Shown piece after piece: positions 46,425-54,040 of a stretch of DNA of 64,000 nucleotides. Under the pieces are notes generated by a model, which was given only the letters and a program-made list of their open reading frames with translations, made no database searches and was not told the DNA's origin. Numbering within the stretch: position 1 is the stretch's first letter; the number at the start of each line of letters is the position of its first letter. Position numbers and translations under genes: made by a program. Origin of the DNA: Pandoraea vervacti (GTDB lineage Bacteria > Pseudomonadota > Gammaproteobacteria > Burkholderiales > Burkholderiaceae); the NCBI RefSeq assembly GCF_000934605.2, contig NZ_CP010897.2, forward strand, positions 3,658,001 to 3,722,000, given 5' to 3'.

Positions 46425-46616
46425 TTGGTTCAGACATTGGACGCAATCAAAGACGTCCAACATACGCACGGATTCCCCAAGCCCCCCCTAATCTGGGGCA
46501 TTCGCGACGATTTCATCAACGCTCTGCTCGATGAACCGTTCATGCGGAACCCGCCTACCGCTCGCCTAAGTTGCGACGATTACGATATGCTGCTACGGAC
46601 CATCCGCGCAATGTGA
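46425..46616 (+). CDS. Possible small protein, unknown
   Basis: A 63-codon frame beginning at a TTG. The product (segment FPKPPLIWGIRDDFINALLD) has a protein-like composition and stands just ahead of the 328-residue gene. There is no family match I recognise and no strong ribosome site, so it may be a chance frame or a remnant. Confidence 0.25.
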   Translation: MVQTLDAIKDVQHTHGFPKPPLIWGIRDDFINALLDEPFMRNPPTARLSCDDYDMLLRTIRAM

Positions 46617-46662
46617 TTGCGAACGAGTTGGACTTTGAAGTCGGACTGATCCACACCCAAAT

Positions 46663-47649
46663 ATGCAGGCCATCGGCTACGAAAACACGACGACAACACT
46701 TCCGAACTGGGTACCTACTGTTCATAAGGAGCAGCCCCGAGGCTACGCCTATGCAAACGCCGGTTACAACATCCACATCTACGGAAAGGGGGATTCGCTA
46801 TACACGATTTCCACTGGTCTAACCGCAAGCCAAGGTGTTTCGGTTGGTCCAGTTGAGGACTGGGCAAGGAAGGCATTTGGCTCAGCAAATCCGTCTCGGA
46901 TGCAACACGCGGTTGGCGAAGTGACAACTGGTGTTTGGAGACCGGGGTTGCTGACGCCGACTGAGATACATCAGGCACTACAGACGAGCCATTACGAACA
47001 GCGCACTGCCGAACAGGCGTTACGGATACTTGTAGAAAAACTCGATGAGATACTCCTGTTCATTGAGCCATCGCCGACCGGACTCAAGTCATACGGTCAT
47101 AAAACCCGAGAGTTGCTGATCCTCGCTTGCACCGAGATCGAAAACAGTTGGGTCCGCTATCTTTCGCTTGCCGGGCACTCCACAGGTCGATTCACGACAA
47201 ATCATTACGTGCGATTGCTTGGACCATTGCACCTCGCTGATTACGAGATCGCATTCGCCCTTTTCGATGGGCTACCTGCACTTCGTCCATTCCTCGGCTG
47301 GTCGTCTACCAGTCCAACGGCGACATTGCCTTGGTATGACGCATATAACAAGACAAAGCATGATCGTGCTACGCACTTCTCTTTAGCCACACTGGAGAAC
47401 TGCCTGCATGCGCTCGCAGCGGCCATCGCGCTGTTCTGTGTCCGGTATAGTCCGTTCCCTCTAATTGCGGAGCAAAGCTCGCTCTCAGCGTTAGTACGAC
47501 AGCACGTTACGATACAACTTCGTGATCCGGACCTGCACTCTTTCTATGTACCTCTGATAAGTTTGCCCAGCACGTACACGAAGGCCCTTATCTGCACTCG
47601 CGCAAGTGAATTCGTAGCTCCGTGGGTTCAAATTCCTTTGGTTGTCTAA
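46663..47649 (+). CDS. Hypothetical protein, element cargo (possible HEPN-like helices)
   Basis: A 328-residue protein I do not recognise. There is no signal peptide or membrane helix. The N-terminal 130 residues look like a beta-rich domain. The middle is helical with ELLILACTEIENSWVRYL and later WYDAYNKTKHDRATHFSLATLENCLHALAAAIALF. The KHDR-type motif before a long helix is reminiscent of helical domains in defence-related proteins such as HEPN, but this is an impression and not an assignment. It is the first sizeable cargo gene, followed by a 320-bp gap. Confidence 0.6.
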   Translation: MQAIGYENTTTTLPNWVPTVHKEQPRGYAYANAGYNIHIYGKGDSLYTISTGLTASQGVSVGPVEDWARKAFGSANPSRMQHAVGEVTTGVWRPGLLTPTEIHQALQTSHYEQRTAEQALRILVEKLDEILLFIEPSPTGLKSYGHKTRELLILACTEIENSWVRYLSLAGHSTGRFTTNHYVRLLGPLHLADYEIAFALFDGLPALRPFLGWSSTSPTATLPWYDAYNKTKHDRATHFSLATLENCLHALAAAIALFCVRYSPFPLIAEQSSLSALVRQHVTIQLRDPDLHSFYVPLISLPSTYTKALICTRASEFVAPWVQIPLVV

Positions 47650-47969
47650 CACGTCCGTTCACGCGACGTTGCTGAATTTGGAGTCAGCGCTGCGATTGTG
47701 AATCCATGGAAAAGTGCAGCGTCCACAGGATGGCAAGCACGAGCTCGGACAGCCGGTAGCGACCACGCAACTCAAATCAGGCAGCATGCTATTTCGATGT
47801 GAGTTGGTTGTGCCGCTGCGTTTCTAAACGCATTACTACTCTTACCGTCGCGCCCGCTCCTTCCCCTCGTTCACGAGGTCAATTCAAGGAAGTCGTCTCA
47901 GCCCCTCACCGGCCCGCGCTCGGTAGCATTTGTTGTTAAGCTTCAACGGTTCAAAGCAGCTATGTAGAC
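47650..47969. other. Gap between the two cargo genes
   Basis: No coding sequence, hairpin terminator or RNA gene is recognised in these 320 bp. Confidence 0.5.
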
Positions 47970-48835
47970 GTGAAGTCTGACGCGAGCGGCGAGGCTACGG
48001 CAAATGATTACCGCGTAAGTCCAGATAATCGATGCGCAACGAAAGATCCAATGGAACCACCGTTTAAGAAGCACGTTATCAAAACGCTCATCGACGAATC
48101 TATTGGGACACACGTTCGGACCAAGTTTGTCACCATCGGGACCTTGCAGAAAAGAATACGGAAGCGTGGTCCTTTCAAACTGCCAGGCATCAAGTCCGAT
48201 CATCACTATTTTTGCCATGTGCTGGCAGGAATATTGGACTCAATCCCTGAGCTCCCGGATTTCTCCGCAGACAAGAAGATTGCCGTCATGTCCGACTATG
48301 GCGGTGAGCATGGCAATGCGCTATACGCGACATATTCGTTTCTGTTCGTCGCACTGGATAAGAATGGACCGTTTCAATCGCACATGCAGAAGCTACGGCG
48401 GAAGCACCGGATTAGCAATCCATACAGTGAGTTCAAATACAAAGACCTCAAATATGGCCCGAGAAGTCGGGCGCTCCCTGAGTATTTGGAACTGATCGAC
48501 AATTTGATTCACGGAGCTATTGTTACCGTCGCGATCGATAAGAAGGTCGGCTCTGTCTTTGGGATGACAATACATGAAGCACACGCATTTGTCGAACAAC
48601 AGCTTCGTGATGGGGGATTCGGAAATTGGCCTGGCAGCGTTGGAGAGAAAGTCTTGCGCGTGCTGCATATCCTCTCAGCTTTCACAGCGGCATTGACATA
48701 TGAGCAGCAGCGGTTACTGTGGTACAGCGACACCGATCAAATCAACGAAGATGCGAAGGATCGTTCATTCGCCGACACTCAGAAGCTTTTCGGAAGCGTA
48801 GGCGCGATGTACATGACTGGAGTTGCCCCTGTAAC

Positions 48836-48838
48836 TCA
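48836..48838. repeat. Target duplication TCA, left copy
   Basis: TCA here and at 50126-50128 flank the IS2-group element. Three bases alone are weak evidence, but the in-frame restoration of the host gene supports it. Confidence 0.6.
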
Positions 48839-48854
48839 GGACAGGCGGACACTG

Positions 48855-49748
48855 TTAGGTTGATGACACCGCATTACGCCTGAACTCGCGAGGCGAGCGG
48901 TATTTCAAGGCTTTGTGCGGGTGGCGCTCATTGTAGTGTTCAAACGCGATTGCCAGACGCGAGAGCGCTGTTGGTGCGTCAGGCTTGTCCATATAGGCGA
49001 CGTAATCGTGCTTCATGGTCTTCACGAACGATTCGGCCATGCCATTGCTCTGCGGCGAACGGACCGGCGTGGTCAGCGGCTCAAGACCCAGTTCGCGAGC
49101 GAAGCTGCGCGTGCGGTAGTCGATGTAGGCCGAGCCGTTGTCCGTCAGCCATTCGATGGGGTGCGCGGCCTGCGTGGTGCCGAAGCGCTGTTCGACGGCG
49201 GCCAGCATCACGTCTCGCACCACATCACCGCTATGCCCGCCGGTCGTTGCGGCCCAGCTAATCGCCTCGCGGTCGCAGCAGTCCAACGCAAACGTCACGC
49301 GCAGCGGCGTACCATCGTCGCACCGGAACTCGAAGCCATCGGAGCACCAGCGGGTGTTGCTGCGCTCCACGGCAACGCGACCGTCATGCCGCCGCTTGTC
49401 TTGCCGCACGCCGGGGCGGCGCAGCAGCAACTGATGCTCCCGCATGACCCGATACACGCGCTTGACGTTGATGCACGGCGCACCGCTCTGCTCCCGACTG
49501 CGGCGCAGCAGCGCCCAGACACGCCGGTAGCCATAGGTAGGAAGGTGCGCCACATGGGCCTGAATCTCCTCGACCAGCCCGGCATCGTTGGTCACGCGGG
49601 CACGGCGACCATCGCGCCAGTCGGACGAGCGAGCTCGCTTGACCGCCACGGCAGAGCGCGCCACGCCGAGAACTTCGCAGACCGTCTTCATCGGTCGTCC
49701 CCCGGCAGCAAGGGCGAGCGCGCAATCAGGTTTTTTGACCGGCCCCAT
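48855..49748 (-). CDS. IS3-family transposase OrfB (IS2 group)
   Basis: A 297-residue integrase-core protein. The DDE residues lie in RWCSDGFEFRC, EWLTDNGSAYID and SNGMAESFVKTMKHDY. The HTH-like N-terminus includes VCEVLGVARSAVAVKRAR. It is normally made as an OrfAB fusion by -1 slippage at the A6 run at 49731-49736, in the overlap with orfA. Confidence 0.93.
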   Translation of the reverse strand: MGPVKKPDCALALAAGGRPMKTVCEVLGVARSAVAVKRARSSDWRDGRRARVTNDAGLVEEIQAHVAHLPTYGYRRVWALLRRSREQSGAPCINVKRVYRVMREHQLLLRRPGVRQDKRRHDGRVAVERSNTRWCSDGFEFRCDDGTPLRVTFALDCCDREAISWAATTGGHSGDVVRDVMLAAVEQRFGTTQAAHPIEWLTDNGSAYIDYRTRSFARELGLEPLTTPVRSPQSNGMAESFVKTMKHDYVAYMDKPDAPTALSRLAIAFEHYNERHPHKALKYRSPREFRRNAVSST

Positions 49749-50089
49749 TCCACGGCTTCTTTCAGGATTTCGACCTCCAACGTCTTCTTCCCGAGTAGCC
49801 GTTGCAACTCCTTGATTTCCTTGATGGCGGCGGCTAGCTCAGATGCCGGTACAACGGTTTCACCCGCCTTCACCGCCGCCAGACTGCCTTCCTGGTATTG
49901 CTTGCGCCAGCCGAACACCTGGTTGGCATTGACGCCGTGCCGACGTGCAACGGCCGACACCGACGCTCCCGGCTCCAATGTTTCCTGCACGATGGCGATT
50001 TTTTCCTGCGCCGTGCGCCGACGACGGCGCTCCGGCTCGGTCAGAATTTCGATGCTTTCCACGTAATGACTAGGCTTACTGATAGGCAC
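49688..50089 (-). CDS. IS3-family OrfA (IS2 group)
   Basis: A 133-residue DNA-binding protein. It has the IS2-type helix-turn-helix RRRRRTAQEKIAIVQETLEP and VARRHGVNANQVFGWRKQYQ, and the leucine-zipper region (ELAAAIKEIKELQRLLGKKT). The start is GTG 50089. It overlaps orfB by about 60 nt, with the A6 slippery run near its end. Confidence 0.93.
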   Translation of the reverse strand: MPISKPSHYVESIEILTEPERRRRRTAQEKIAIVQETLEPGASVSAVARRHGVNANQVFGWRKQYQEGSLAAVKAGETVVPASELAAAIKEIKELQRLLGKKTLEVEILKEAVEWGRSKNLIARSPLLPGDDR

Positions 50090-50125
50090 AAGACTATCCC
50101 TTATTTTAAGAGAGTCCTCGTGTCC

Positions 50126-50128
50126 TCA
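50126..50128. repeat. Target duplication TCA, right copy
   Basis: Matches 48836-48838. The reading frame of the interrupted gene resumes with CAG ATA CGT across this point. Confidence 0.6.
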
Positions 50129-50429
50129 GATACGTGGGGCCGCTCCAATGACACACAACTTCGATGTGCTCGGGTTCGGAAAATCCTTTCAGGAAAAAAG
50201 TTATCTTGACGACTTACTGAGCGTGCCTGATCTAGCCGCAGGAATGTTGCAGGACCTCCTCACCGGGCAGGACACTGGGGGCGAAATTCCTGGTGGGAAC
50301 GAAAAGTTGGCAGTTCTGAAGTGGCTCGCGACACCCGCCACACATCTGTCGAAGATTCATGTGCGGATCGCGCCTAAGGACGACGGCACATATGAAGGCC
50401 ATATTCTGACACTTGAGCGGAAATGGTGA

Positions 50430-50756
50430 CTGCCGAGCGCACGCCGTGATGTGCCCTTACAGTCAGCCGCACACGATGCGTCGGCCAGCGAATACCACGG
50501 CAAGACATGATGACGATGCGCAAGAAATTAGGACGTATCTGCCGCAGGATTCAGCACTTGCAATCCGTTTTTTCCTAAACGCCCCCATACCTTCTAGGGC
50601 GTTGGCGTGCAGGACGAACGTACGAGTGCATGGGAATTTGGCACTAGCTGCATGGCCTCGGTCCCGAGTCCTCTCGCAGAAAGGCGCTAGCACATAGCGT
50701 CCGGCAAGTCCTTTTCCAGCTCCACTCCGGCACTGATTGACGTCCGTTGCGCTTAC
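50430..50756. other. Gap between the split gene and the IS427-type element
   Basis: An open frame at 50413-50697 has no protein-like character, and nothing else is recognised. Confidence 0.5.
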
Positions 50757-50846
50757 TAAGAGGCCAGTTCAAAAATCCCGAGAGGGGCTGTTAACTTTCG
50801 AGGCGACCTGTTAACCTCATGTATCCAGGCAACGGGGACTGAGGGA

Positions 50847-51257
50847 ATGCAAGCGCCGATCATTGACGACGATTTGTGGCAACTGATCGAACCGTTACTG
50901 CCAGAGGTGAAGCCTCGCGCGAAAAGCGATCCTGGTCGCCCGCGCGTGCCCGATCGAGCAGCACTCGACGGCATCTTGTTCGTGCTCAAGACCGGCATTC
51001 GCCGGAACCATTTGCCGACCCGCCTGGGCTTCGGTTTAGGAGCCACTTGCTGGCGACGATTGAACGCCTGGCAGAAGGCCGGCTTATGGGAGCAGCTACA
51101 CGAGTTACTGCTGGACAAACTGCGCGCAGCTGGCCAAATCGATCTCTCACATGCCGCCGTCGATTCGTCGTCGGTGCGTGCTGTTGGGGCGGGCGAAAAA
51201 CTGGCCCGAACCCCACGGATAGGGCGCGACCCGGTTCCAAGCACCACCTCCTCGTAG
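50847..51257 (+). CDS. IS5-family transposase, first frame
   Basis: 136 residues with the N-terminal IS5/IS427 domain (IIDDDLWQLIEPLLPEVKPRAKSDPGRPRVPDR, GILFVLKTGIRRNHLP) and the first catalytic Asp in AAVDSSSVRA. The complete enzyme needs a frameshift around GGCGAAAAAC (about 51192-51201) into the second frame. Confidence 0.88.
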   Translation: MQAPIIDDDLWQLIEPLLPEVKPRAKSDPGRPRVPDRAALDGILFVLKTGIRRNHLPTRLGFGLGATCWRRLNAWQKAGLWEQLHELLLDKLRAAGQIDLSHAAVDSSSVRAVGAGEKLARTPRIGRDPVPSTTSS

Positions 51258-51655
51258 ACGCCAACGGTATCCCAATCGTCGCGATCCTCACCGGCGCGAA
51301 CGCCGCCGACGTCACCCAGCTGCTGCCCCTCGTTGACGAGATTGCACCGATTCGCGGTGTTCGCGGCCGCCCGCTTCAGAAGCCCGGTATCGTCTATGCC
51401 GATCGCGGCTACGATTCCACCCGGCACCGGCGCGCACTGCGCGAGCGAGGCATCAAACCTATGTTCGCCAAGCGTCGGACCGAACACGGCAGCGGGCTGG
51501 GCAAATATCGTTGGGTCGTTGAGCGCACCCACTCCTGGCTCCATAGTTTCCGGCGGCTTCGCATCCGCTTCGATCGGCGCGCCGATATTCACGAAGCATT
51601 CCTCAAACTCGGCTGTTCTCTCGTCTGCTGGAACATCCTCAGAACACTCAACTGA
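51190..51655 (+). CDS. IS5-family transposase, second frame
   Basis: The C-terminal two thirds of the transposase, starting about TGPNPTDRARPGSKHHLLVD. It shows VYADRGYDS (second Asp) and GSGLGKYRWVVERTHSWLHSFRRL (catalytic Glu, Y1-R-E region). The frame is open further upstream but only the part from about 51190 matches a transposase. Two-frame organisation is normal for this group. Confidence 0.85.
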
Positions 51656-51687
51656 CTTTTTGAACTGGCCTCTTAATCAGACGCGCA

Positions 51688-52748
51688 CTAACCGTTGGCA
51701 CAACGATTCTTCTTAAAGGGAAGCAGTTTGCCCTTTTCTGCAAGATCTTCAGGTTGAAGGTTCGTGTAGCGCTTCAAATGCCGCCAATCCTTGTGACCGG
51801 TAACACCGGCTACCTCGGCTATACCCCAACCCGCTTCAAATAGTGCGCTCGTTGCCTCATGGCGGAGATCGTGTAGGCGCAGGTCGTGAATACCTTTGGC
51901 GTCGCACGCCATCTTGAAATACTTACTGGCCGTCTGAGGCGAAAACGGAAAGATGCGCTGCTCGCCGTCGGCCTTAGGCTGCCGTTTGATCACATCCAGC
52001 GACGTCCCGATCAGCGGCACCCATTCATGATTCCCGACCTTGTTGCGCGGATCCTTGCGATCACGCACAAGCACCATCCGATTGATTTCATCTAGATCAC
52101 GCCACTCGATGCGGAAAATCTCGCCGCGCCGGAACCCCGATTGCCCATTGATCTCAATGACATCAGCCAGCGGCAACGTGTATTCCGGATACTCCCGAGC
52201 CCACGCCATAATCCTCGCGATCTCACCAGCCGTCGGCCGACGCTCCCGCTTTCCCGCAGCGCCGATCAACCTTAGGTGATGAAGCATTGGCCGAGCCTTG
52301 CCGATCACATCCGGCAAGTCGAAGTCCAAGAAACTCGCCGTATGCCGCAGCACCGTCCCGAGCTTCGAGATATCCATATTCACGGTCGCCGCCCCTGCCC
52401 CGGCCCTATGCCGTGCCTGAGCGAACTTCACAAGCGTCTTCGGCGTGAGCTCAGCTATCGTGACCGCATTGAAGTGCTCGGCGAGCTGCTTCAGCGTGTA
52501 ATCCTCAGTAGACTTCTCCCGCACCGGCCGCTTCGATTCCTCACGCAAAACCGGTAGTGCGCAATGATCGATGGCACCAGCGTCTTGGCGGACACCTTGT
52601 CCAGATTCCGGCCCTCATCAACCGCTACCTCAATTTTGCGTGCCCATGTCGAGGCCTGCGCCTTCGTTCGAAACGTTTTTGATATACTCTTGCCCTCGCG
52701 TCGGACCTGACCGCGCCAACGCGTTCCTACCTGCACAATCGATGCCAC
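51688..52748 (-). pseudogene. int: Tyrosine-recombinase integrase, frameshifted
   Basis: The integrase of the tRNA-Arg element. GTG 52748 follows AAGGAGGG and gives MASIVQVGTRWRGQVRREGK, the arm-binding domain. The frame is lost near 52535-52545 in a T4 run (minus strand) and resumes as REESKRPVREKSTEDY, core-binding and catalytic domains. One extra T would restore a single protein of about 350 residues. Catalytic residues are present: GFRRGEI (Arg), LHDLRHEA (His, Arg), TGHKD (His) and KRYTN (Tyr). Sequencing error cannot be excluded. The gene points away from the tRNA. Confidence 0.88.
52675..52700 (+). promoter_or_regulatory. tRNA-Arg promoter copy inside the integrase gene
   Basis: GTTTTTGATATACT then CTTGCCCTCGCG, identical at 24 of 26 positions to the original promoter at 45974-45999. 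The -10 TATACT is at 52683-52688. It reads toward tRNA-Arg, antisense to the integrase codons for GKSISKTF. Confidence 0.5.
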
Positions 52749-52759
52749 TGTCGCCCTCC

Positions 52760-52781
52760 TTGCTGTAGCAAAATTGTAGCA
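52760..52781. promoter_or_regulatory. Right integrase arm-type site
   Basis: TTGCTGTAGCA-AAA-TTGTAGCA, matching the left site at 21 of 22 positions. It overlaps the region just upstream of the integrase ribosome site, so integrase binding could repress its own gene. Confidence 0.65.
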
Positions 52782-52783
52782 AT

Positions 52784-52926
52784 GGCGACGTGAAACAGCA
52801 GGTTGCGGAGTGATTCGGAGTGATACGTTAGGGGTATCACAACATCCCGGAAAGCCCCGTGGAATAAGGCGATGCCCTTGAGGGCATCGCGCTACTGGAT
52901 AGCATCCAGTCTCTCCCTGTAGTTCA
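52784..52926. repeat. Right direct repeat (att) of the tRNA-Arg element
   Basis: 143 bp matching 46059-46208; it is 7 bp shorter because the middle hairpin is shorter. It runs into the intact tRNA-Arg gene. Confidence 0.85.
52818..52912 (+). other. Structured leader of tRNA-Arg, right copy
   Basis: Three consecutive stems: GTGATAC/GTATCAC, GCGATGCCC/GGGCATCGC around TTGA (9 bp, perfect) and CTGGAT/ATCCAG around AGC. It ends directly at the tRNA 5' end. It could be a processed leader or a separate small RNA; no known RNA family is recognised. Confidence 0.4.
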
Positions 52927-52987
52927 ATGGATAGAACGAGTGCCTCCTAAGCGCTAGATACAGGTTCGATTCCTGTCGGGGGGACCA
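52913..52987 (+). tRNA. tRNA-Arg (anticodon CCU)
   Basis: 75 nt including an encoded CCA. The acceptor stem is CTCCCTG with CGGGGGG, using two G-U pairs. The D stem is GTTC/GAAC, the anticodon stem AGTGC/GCGCT with loop CTCCTAA, and the T arm ACAGG-TTCGATT-CCTGT. It decodes AGG, a rare codon in GC-rich genomes, and is a frequent integration target. Confidence 0.95.
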
Positions 52988-53032
52988 AGCCCATCGCATC
53001 CTCGGGCGCGCTCATTGAAAGCCGCCAAACGA

Positions 53033-53072
53033 AAAAAGCCCCGCTCAGCCGACGCTGCCGGGGCTTTCTGTT
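53033..53072 (+). terminator. Terminator after tRNA-Arg
   Basis: AAAAGCCCCG pairs with CGGGGCTTT, followed by CTGTTTT, about 45 bp past the tRNA. Confidence 0.8.
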
Positions 53073-53204
53073 TTCCACTGCGCCGCCACACCGCGCCAAT
53101 CCTCTCGTCATGAAACGGTCACTGCCAGATGCACAGTAAGCGTGGCTTGAAGGCCGCATGGACAAAGGTTCCTGCGGTGTCCAAAGTGATGTCCGTTACT
53201 TCAA

Positions 53205-53645
53205 GTGGTGGGGACTACTTTGGACACACGGAATGTAAAGCCTTCGAACCGTAAAGGCAGACCGAACTACACACCAGAGTACCGACGGCAAGTTGCCGTC
53301 GCGGCGTGCGGGCCGGGTATTTCGGTGGCCAAGCTTGCGCAGGCGCACGGACTGAATCCCAATATGGTGTTCAAGTGGCGCCGGCAACTGCGGGCGGGCC
53401 TGTTTGAAGGAGTGGCGAACAGCACAGCGGTGTTGCTGCCCGTAGCGCTACCGGATGCACCGACCGGCGAGACCGCAGAACCGGCGTCGCTCGCTCTACA
53501 GCCACAGCCTGTCGAGCCACATCGCGAGAGCGTACCAGCAGCATCGGGCATCGAAATTGAACTAAACGGTGCCCGTGTACGTGTCACGGGCATGGTCGAC
53601 CCCGTGCAGTTGCGCCTCGTGCTGCGCTGCCTGATGCCAGCATGA
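53205..53645 (+). CDS. tnpA: IS66 TnpA
   Basis: A 146-residue accessory transposition protein. The helix-turn-helix region is NYTPEYRRQVAVAACGPGIS followed by LAQAHGLNPNMVFKWRRQ. A variable Pro/Ala-rich middle is followed by IEIELNGARVRVTGMVDPVQLRLVLRCL. GTG 53205 is used; a start some codons later is possible. Its stop overlaps the tnpB start (ATGA), implying coupled translation. Confidence 0.9.
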   Translation: MVGTTLDTRNVKPSNRKGRPNYTPEYRRQVAVAACGPGISVAKLAQAHGLNPNMVFKWRRQLRAGLFEGVANSTAVLLPVALPDAPTGETAEPASLALQPQPVEPHRESVPAASGIEIELNGARVRVTGMVDPVQLRLVLRCLMPA

Positions 53646-53989
53646 TTGCGCCGCCAGGCGGTACTCGCGTTTGGCTGGCAGCGGGCATTACCGATATGCG
53701 CCGTGGCATGGATGGGCTTGCCGCACTGGTGCAGTCAGCACTCGGACGTGACCCCTTCTCGGGGCACATCTTCCTGTTTCGCGGGCGTCGCGGTGACCTC
53801 ATCAAGATTTTATGGTGGAGCGGCGACGGCATGAACCTGTACGCGAAACGACTCGAGCGCGGACGCTTCGTGTGGCCACAAGCGGATTCAGGAACGGTCC
53901 ATCTATCTGCTGCCCAACTGTCGATGCTGCTCGAGGGGATTGATTGGCGGCATCCCGAGCGGACGTGGCAGCCGACGCACGCGGCGTAA
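53642..53989 (+). CDS. tnpB: IS66 TnpB (Orf2)
   Basis: A 115-residue protein of the IS66 Orf2 family, required for transposition but of unknown activity. The core GTRVWLAAGITDMRRGMDGLAALV and FLFRGRRGDLIKILWWSGDGMNLYAKRLERG region is full length. It overlaps tnpA by 4 nt. Confidence 0.95.
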   Translation: MIAPPGGTRVWLAAGITDMRRGMDGLAALVQSALGRDPFSGHIFLFRGRRGDLIKILWWSGDGMNLYAKRLERGRFVWPQADSGTVHLSAAQLSMLLEGIDWRHPERTWQPTHAA

Positions 53990-54040
53990 AGGGGGAAGCG
54001 AGGGTCCACAAACCCGTGGGCTTCATTTACACTGGCACGC

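Larger units (their letters stand above)
46217..46662. other. Left end of the element
   Basis: AT-rich. It holds the left arm site (46257-46278) and a possible small gene (46425-46616, separate entry); nothing else is recognised. Confidence 0.5.
48839..50125 (-). mobile_element. IS3-family insertion sequence, IS2 group
   Basis: 1287 bp. Ends are imperfect inverted repeats: GGACAGGCGGACACTGTTA at the left and GGACACGAGGACTCTCTTA read inward from the right (15 of 19 match). It carries orfA and orfB in the usual -1 relation. It appears intact, so it is probably younger than the element it sits in. Confidence 0.85.
47970..50429 (+). pseudogene. RNase H-fold-like protein gene split by an IS2-group element
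   Basis: 5' part 47970-48838 and 3' part 50129-50429. Removing the IS and one TCA repeat joins them in frame (1170 nt, 389 residues). The product has acidic residues placed as in an RNase H-type fold: IAVMSDYGGEHGNALYATYSF (strand 1), LLWYSDTDQINED and DDLLSVPDLAAG. This resembles DUF3800-type proteins, predicted nucleases of unknown role; family membership is inference. The first start is GTG 47970; ATG 48051 is possible. As it stands the gene makes only a truncated N-terminal protein ending inside the IS at 48863. Confidence 0.7.
50759..51673 (+). mobile_element. IS5-family insertion sequence, IS427-type
   Basis: 915 bp bounded by perfect 17-bp inverted repeats (AGAGGCCAGTTCAAAAA and its complement) and by TA on each side (50757-50758 and 51674-51675). 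Two overlapping transposase frames fill it. It sits between the split cargo gene and the integrase gene. Confidence 0.9.
46209..52783. mobile_element. Integrated element at tRNA-Arg(CCU), probably immobile
   Basis: About 6.6 kb between the direct repeats at 46059-46208 and 52784-52926. Near-identical putative arm sites lie just inside each end. The tyrosine integrase gene is at the intact-tRNA end and is frameshifted. Cargo is two unrecognised genes and two later insertion sequences (IS2 group and IS5 family). Base composition is visibly more AT-rich than the flanks, which supports horizontal origin. Confidence 0.85.

Noticed and set aside
50413..50697. Open frame of 94 codons between the split gene and the IS5-family element
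   Set aside because: Its composition is not protein-like, it has no ribosome site and no recognisable domain.
48855..51673. A single composite transposon made of the two neighbouring IS elements
   Set aside because: They belong to different families (IS3/IS2 group and IS5), have unrelated ends, and each has its own separate target duplication.
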